From: Nitrospira sp.
GTDB lineage: Bacteria; Nitrospirota; Nitrospiria; Nitrospirales; Nitrospiraceae
Reading direction: 5' to 3'
DNA: 10,000 nt
Assembly: GCA_020216985.1 (NCBI GenBank)
Contig: JAIWOH010000047.1
Coordinates: 1-10,000 of the forward strand
In this document: positions 6,088-10,000 of the stretch, one piece after another
How positions within the stretch are numbered: the first letter of the stretch is position 1
Layout: every line of letters starts with the position of its first letter
Notes under the pieces: model-generated
What the model saw: the letters and a program-made list of their open reading frames with translations, nothing else
Told to the model about the DNA's origin: nothing
The model's database searches: none
Position numbers and translations under genes: made by a program

Positions 6088-8424
6088 TCAACCCGCTTCG
6101 CGGTAGCCGCACGCTTCATTGCGGCATTGGACGCTCCGCCCGTCTTGCTTGCTGACTTTTTCGACGAGGAACGGGGCGTGGCACGTCGGACAGGCCTTCG
6201 GTACCGGTCGATCCCAGATAGCGAATTCGCATTGGGGATACCTGCTGCAAGCGAAGAACGATCGTCCCTTCCTGGTTCGTTTTTGCACGAGGTCGCCGCC
6301 GCACCCCGGTTGCGGGCATTTCACGCCCAGCGCCAGCGGCTTGGTCGTCTTGCACTGCGGATAGGCGGAACAGGCGATGAATTTGCCGAATCGTCCGCTT
6401 TTGACAATCATCGGGCTTCCGCATTTCTCGCACACCTGGTCCGTCGTGATTTCTTGCTTGGGCACCACTTTGATGGTACCGTCCGGGAGTTTTTCAAAGT
6501 TTTGCGTATTCTTGCAGGGCGGGTCTTCTTTGTAGCCCGGGCAAGCCAGAAATTTTCCGTTCCGGCCCCATTTAATTTCCATCATCCTGCCGCATTTGTC
6601 GCAGGGAATGTCCGTAGGCGGCTCGACCGTATCTTTAGGACCTGGAATCGCCTTCGCCTTCTCCAGATCCGCCGCAAAGGGATTGTAAAAATCACGCACC
6701 GAGTCGACCCACGGTTTATTGCCTTCCTCCACTTCGTCCAGCTCCGCTTCCAATTGCGAGGTAAATCCGACGTCCACGATGTCCGGAAATCCTTTCACCA
6801 GAAAATCATTCACCGTTCGTCCGGTCTCGGTCGGCCTGAATCGACCTTCGATCTTTTCGACATACTTGCGCTCTTGAATCGTGGAAATGATGGCGGCGTA
6901 GGTCGACGGGCGCCCGATGCCCTTTTCTTCCAATTCCTTGATCAACAACGCTTCGTTGTACCTCGGCGGGGGTTGAGTGAAGTGCTGTTTGGACGTTAAG
7001 CCCGGGGCGGTTTGGCCTTCTTGGTCGACCAGCCGAAGATGGTCGCCCTCCGAGAGAGCCGGCAACTGGCGCTCGCCGTCGTCTTCCGCCTCCTGATCGC
7101 TCCTCGGCCTCTGCGAAGGCGATTCCTTGTCAATGCCCTCCATGTAGACGATGGTGTGGCCCGGAAACTTCACAATCGTTCCGGTGGAACGAAAGACGTA
7201 CGTATCCGCGGTACCGACCGGAGACGTGTCGATTCGCGTCACATCCAACACCGCCGGCACCATCTGAGAGGCGACGAAGCGATTCCAAATCAGCTTGTAC
7301 AGGCTGTACTGATCATGGTCAAGGTATTGCCGGATCGACTCCGGGTCCCGCGCGGCCGACGTCGGGCGGATCGCTTCATGAGCCTCTTGCGCGGCTTTTT
7401 GGGTTTTATAGACGTTGGGCGCGGCCGGCAGATAATCCGGCCCGAACCGAGACCGAATCAGCTCGCGCACCTCGGCCATGGCTTCGTCGGAAATGCGCGT
7501 CGAGTCGGTCCTCATATACGTAATCAGGCCGGTTGGCCCCTCGGCTCCGATCTCGATACCTTCATAGAGCTGTTGCGCCAGCAACATGGTTTTCTTGGGA
7601 GAAAAATGCAGCTTGCGGGCGGCTTCCTGCTGCAAACGACTCGTGATGAACGGCGCGACCGGATTCCGTTTTTTTTCCCGACGCTCGATCGACTGAACGA
7701 CAAACGGCTTCCCTAGAATCGCGCTCACCACGCGGCCGGCCTGCTCGGCGTTCTCGATCACCGCCTCTTGGCCGTTGACACTGTGGAGCTTGGCTTCGAA
7801 CGGCGGCGGACTTGCACCGGCCAGCAGCGCGGTAATCGACCAGTATTCTTCAGCCCGAAAGGCCTCTCGCTCCGCCTCGCGCTCGCAAATCAACCGCATG
7901 GCCACGGATTGCACCCGCCCCATGCTGAGCCCGCGCCGCACTTTGCTCCAGAGCAACTGGCTGCCTTGATAACCGACGATGCGATCCAACACGCGACGCG
8001 CTTGCTGCGCGTTGACGAGCCGCATATCGATTTCGCTCGGAGACTGGATGGCCCGCTTGATCGCCGTTTCGGTGATTTCGTTGAATCGAACGCGAAAAAT
8101 CTTGCGGTCGCTCTTCTTCAACTTCCCCAACAGTTCCTGCTCGATGTGCCAGGCGATGGCTTCGCCTTCCCGATCGGGGTCCGGCGCCAGAAAAATTTTG
8201 TCCGCCCGTTCGGCCTTCTTCTTGATCTCGGCCAACACCTTCGACTTGCCTTTGATCGTCACGTACTGCGGCGCGAAATCGCGCTCAAGATCGACTCCCA
8301 ATTTGCTGGTCGGCAGATCTTTGACGTGACCGACCGATGCCAGCACCTCATACCCGCGGCCGAGATACTTCGTCACCGTTTTCGCTTTGGTCGGTGACTC
8401 AACAATGACCAATGACTTCGCCAT
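6088..8424 (-). CDS. topA: DNA topoisomerase I (type IA)
   Basis: TopA relaxes negative supercoils by cutting one strand through a 5'-phosphotyrosine link. The 778-residue protein starts MAKSLVIVESPTKAKT, the TOPRIM opening with Glu9. The acidic triad sits in DPDREGE (Asp82, Asp84, Glu86), followed by AIAWH. The catalytic tyrosine is Tyr303 in GLITYMRTDSTR. A second conserved core block, GIGRPSTYA, is at 502-510. An acidic, low-complexity linker (about 431-475) splits the core, as in many family members. The C-terminus has four cysteine-type zinc-binding modules beginning near Cys608, Cys665, Cys703 and Cys745, each with a CxxC or CxxxxC pair. A GGAG site sits seven bases before the ATG. It lies 81 bases after dprA on the same strand, probably in one transcription unit. 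Length is normal. Confidence 0.97.
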   Translation of the reverse strand: MAKSLVIVESPTKAKTVTKYLGRGYEVLASVGHVKDLPTSKLGVDLERDFAPQYVTIKGKSKVLAEIKKKAERADKIFLAPDPDREGEAIAWHIEQELLGKLKKSDRKIFRVRFNEITETAIKRAIQSPSEIDMRLVNAQQARRVLDRIVGYQGSQLLWSKVRRGLSMGRVQSVAMRLICEREAEREAFRAEEYWSITALLAGASPPPFEAKLHSVNGQEAVIENAEQAGRVVSAILGKPFVVQSIERREKKRNPVAPFITSRLQQEAARKLHFSPKKTMLLAQQLYEGIEIGAEGPTGLITYMRTDSTRISDEAMAEVRELIRSRFGPDYLPAAPNVYKTQKAAQEAHEAIRPTSAARDPESIRQYLDHDQYSLYKLIWNRFVASQMVPAVLDVTRIDTSPVGTADTYVFRSTGTIVKFPGHTIVYMEGIDKESPSQRPRSDQEAEDDGERQLPALSEGDHLRLVDQEGQTAPGLTSKQHFTQPPPRYNEALLIKELEEKGIGRPSTYAAIISTIQERKYVEKIEGRFRPTETGRTVNDFLVKGFPDIVDVGFTSQLEAELDEVEEGNKPWVDSVRDFYNPFAADLEKAKAIPGPKDTVEPPTDIPCDKCGRMMEIKWGRNGKFLACPGYKEDPPCKNTQNFEKLPDGTIKVVPKQEITTDQVCEKCGSPMIVKSGRFGKFIACSAYPQCKTTKPLALGVKCPQPGCGGDLVQKRTRKGRSFFACSRYPQCEFAIWDRPVPKACPTCHAPFLVEKVSKQDGRSVQCRNEACGYREAG

Positions 8425-8505
8425 GACGACTCCGTTTTCTTCGCTTCATGGTTTCATCCGTATCAAATCTCGGTGATTCGTGCAACTAGAAGAACGGATC
8501 ACGAG

Positions 8506-9627
8506 TCACAACTTGACATACTGTTGACCGGGCAACTGGCGCACGCGTCCCGACAATTCGAGCGCAAGCAGGCTGGCGACGACCGTGGCGGCACGGAGTC
8601 CCGTTCTTTCGATGAGCGCATCGACCGATTGGGCGTCGGAGGACAGAGCTTCGTAGACGGCGGCATCCTCTCGTCCGAGCGGTTCGCGCGGAGTCGCAGA
8701 CTCGGCGCCGAGCGAGAGGGAGGCCCGCAGGCGCGCGTCAAGTTGAGGGAGAATCTCCTCAAGAACGTCCCTCGCGTCCTCGACCAATTTCGCGCCTTCC
8801 TTGATCAGACCGTTCGATCCCCGACATGCATCGGCCGTCACCGGACCGGGAACGGCAAAGACGTCGCGCCCCTGTTCCAAGGCCAGCCTTGCCGTGATCA
8901 GCGATCCGCTGCCCTTCGCGGCCTCACCCACCAGCACGCCGAGCGACAATCCGCTGATGATTCGATTTCGCCGTGGAAAGTGATGATTGAGCGGAGACGC
9001 CTCGATCGGCAATTCGGACATCACGGCGCCACCGGCCTCTTCGATGCTGCGCCGCAACGCCCGATGTTCCGACGGATACGTGCGATCGATGCCGCACCCC
9101 AAGACGGCGATCGTACGGCCCTTCCCGGCCAGCGCGCCCCGATGCGCCGCCGCGTCGATGCCCCGCGCCAGTCCGCTCACGATCGTGATTCCTCTCTCGG
9201 CCAGTTCTCTGGCGATCCGTTCCGTGACGACCTGCCCCGACGGCGTCGCCCGCCGGCCTCCGACGATCGCCACCGCGACGTCCGCAGACACCGGCCATGT
9301 CCCGCTCACATACAGTAATGGCGGGGGATCGGAAATGGCCTTGAGCCTCGCGGGGTATGTCGGATCAAAGAGCGTGCAGACCTGAACGTTCAGACGTTCG
9401 ACGATCGCCAGCCGACGCTCGATTTCCCGTCTCACATCGGGCGGAGGTCCCCGCCGAACGGACTCGGCCAGCTCGGCGCTGAAACCGGCTTCGACCATAT
9501 GCTTGGCGCCGGCCGCCAACACTGCATTCGGTGAGCCGAACAATTGAACCAGCTTGACCAGCGTTCGATCCCCCACCCCGTCGATCGCCTGCAGAGTCAA
9601 CCATGCGGCCAATGACGCTTGATCCAT
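8506..9627 (-). CDS. dprA: DprA, DNA-processing protein (ssDNA-binding RecA loader)
   Basis: DprA protects incoming single strands during natural transformation and loads RecA on them. With the start at 9627 the protein has 373 residues: an N-terminal helix-hairpin-helix/SAM-like part (IDGVGDRTLVKLVQLFGSP at 15-33), then the Rossmann-like core with VAIVGGRRAT (118-127), SGLARGIDAAAH (151-162), FPRRNRIISGLS (217-228) and GSGSLITARLALEQGRDVFAVPG (239-261, read in two blocks). A C-terminal winged-helix domain follows (about 315-373). The start is uncertain: no clear ribosome site precedes 9627, and an ATG at 9669 would add 14 residues with GGAG at a long spacing. An even longer frame reaching 9777 would overlap the upstream ribonuclease gene and is unlikely. 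The gene lies between an RNase E/G gene and topA. Confidence 0.93.
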   Translation of the reverse strand: MDQASLAAWLTLQAIDGVGDRTLVKLVQLFGSPNAVLAAGAKHMVEAGFSAELAESVRRGPPPDVRREIERRLAIVERLNVQVCTLFDPTYPARLKAISDPPPLLYVSGTWPVSADVAVAIVGGRRATPSGQVVTERIARELAERGITIVSGLARGIDAAAHRGALAGKGRTIAVLGCGIDRTYPSEHRALRRSIEEAGGAVMSELPIEASPLNHHFPRRNRIISGLSLGVLVGEAAKGSGSLITARLALEQGRDVFAVPGPVTADACRGSNGLIKEGAKLVEDARDVLEEILPQLDARLRASLSLGAESATPREPLGREDAAVYEALSSDAQSVDALIERTGLRAATVVASLLALELSGRVRQLPGQQYVKL

Positions 9628-9724
9628 CGGATGTACCGGGGAAAATCTGCCGTTCGTTTCGGCAACCATCCCGACGACCGTCGCTCCGGGAAGGCCGAAC
9701 GTTTGCGATGCGCGCCGCGCGGAG

Positions 9725-10000
9725 TTACAACACGACCAAATCGTATTGTTCCAGATGCAATTGGCCGTCCGGGACAACGACGATCTTGACTCCCCGCTCC
9801 TGTTCTAGGGCCTCTACGCCCGCGCGCTCCTCGTCTTGCAGCAATTCAGCCACCGTGGGATGCGCTCCGATGACAATGCGCCGTTGATCGGGTGAGGATT
9901 CGATCCGTCTGATCTCCCGGAACACTTCATAGACCACCGTCGTGGGAGACTTGGTATATCCGCGGCCTTCGCAATAGCGACAGGGCTCGGAGAGCGACCG
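9725..10000 (-). CDS. RNase E/G family ribonuclease, C-terminal 91 residues (N-terminus outside window)
   Basis: The visible end of this gene reads RSLSEPCRYCEGRGYTKSP and continues with VYEVFREIRRIESS, ending EQYDLVVL before a TAA stop. CRYCEGRGY is the CxxCxGxG zinc-link motif that joins subunits in RNase E and RNase G. The rest matches the small domain that closes the catalytic half, including a segment like the AHPTVAELL found after it in RNase G. These enzymes cut single-stranded AU-rich RNA and process rRNA and mRNA. Since the protein stops soon after the zinc link, without a long degradosome-scaffold tail, it looks more like RNase G (rng/cafA) than E. coli RNase E. The S1 and catalytic domains are outside the window, so I give no symbol. 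dprA follows about 97 bases downstream on the same strand. Confidence 0.88.
   Translation of the reverse strand, partial: RSLSEPCRYCEGRGYTKSPTTVVYEVFREIRRIESSPDQRRIVIGAHPTVAELLQDEERAGVEALEQERGVKIVVVPDGQLHLEQYDLVVL

Noticed and set aside
5784..6119. Minus-strand open frame of 111 codons spanning the topA-pilT gap
   Set aside because: It overlaps the topA end and the pilT start, contains the tandem duplication and hairpin, and its product resembles no family I know. A small protein cannot be fully excluded, but nothing supports it.
7669..7676. Run of eight T in topA as a possible frameshift site
   Set aside because: The topA frame is intact across it (Lys-Lys codons in REKKRNPV) and the family sequence continues, so there is no sign of a frameshift or programmed slippage.
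6127..8397. Series of plus-strand open frames of 200-290 codons opposite topA
   Set aside because: They are antisense shadows of topA; compositions are Arg-rich and they lack family motifs or convincing ribosome sites.

Overview
This is a GC-rich bacterial chromosome segment made of core and housekeeping genes. The gene content (a ccmABCDE cytochrome c maturation operon, and an RNase E/G - dprA - topA run followed by a lone pilT) and the protein flavour suggest a Gram-negative, cytochrome c-rich bacterium. Nitrospira or a related Nitrospirota member is my best guess. That placement is inference from recall, because the window holds no rRNA or other marker gene. No CRISPR array, insertion sequence, prophage, tRNA or rRNA is visible.

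Left part (1-2625, all minus strand): the system I cytochrome c maturation operon is read right to left as ccmA, ccmB, ccmC, ccmD, ccmE. The genes are tightly packed: ATGA overlaps at ccmA/ccmB and ccmD/ccmE, a one-base TGATG overlap at ccmC/ccmD, and about 24 bases between ccmB and ccmC. CcmE runs off the left edge just after its haem-binding His motif. Together these proteins translocate or chaperone haem and load it on CcmE for attachment to apocytochromes in the periplasm.

Middle (2918-4521): a glycine-rich DUF1269-type membrane protein is encoded on the plus strand, divergent from ccmA. Facing it on the minus strand is a two-gene unit, a small NTF2-fold (DUF4440/SnoaL-like) protein followed 29 bases later by a lipocalin lipoprotein of the Blc type.

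Right part (4712-10000, all minus strand): in transcription order, the C-terminal end of an RNase E/G family ribonuclease, dprA (ssDNA-binding RecA loader for transformation), topA (DNA topoisomerase I with four C-terminal zinc fingers) and pilT (type IV pilus retraction ATPase). The topA-pilT gap holds a strong hairpin, a perfect 14-base tandem duplication and a plausible extended -10 promoter for pilT.

I found no clear undescribed system. The items most worth a second look are the nearness of dprA and pilT (both linked to DNA uptake), the NTF2-fold/lipocalin pair, the DUF1269 gene next to ccm, and the structured topA-pilT gap.
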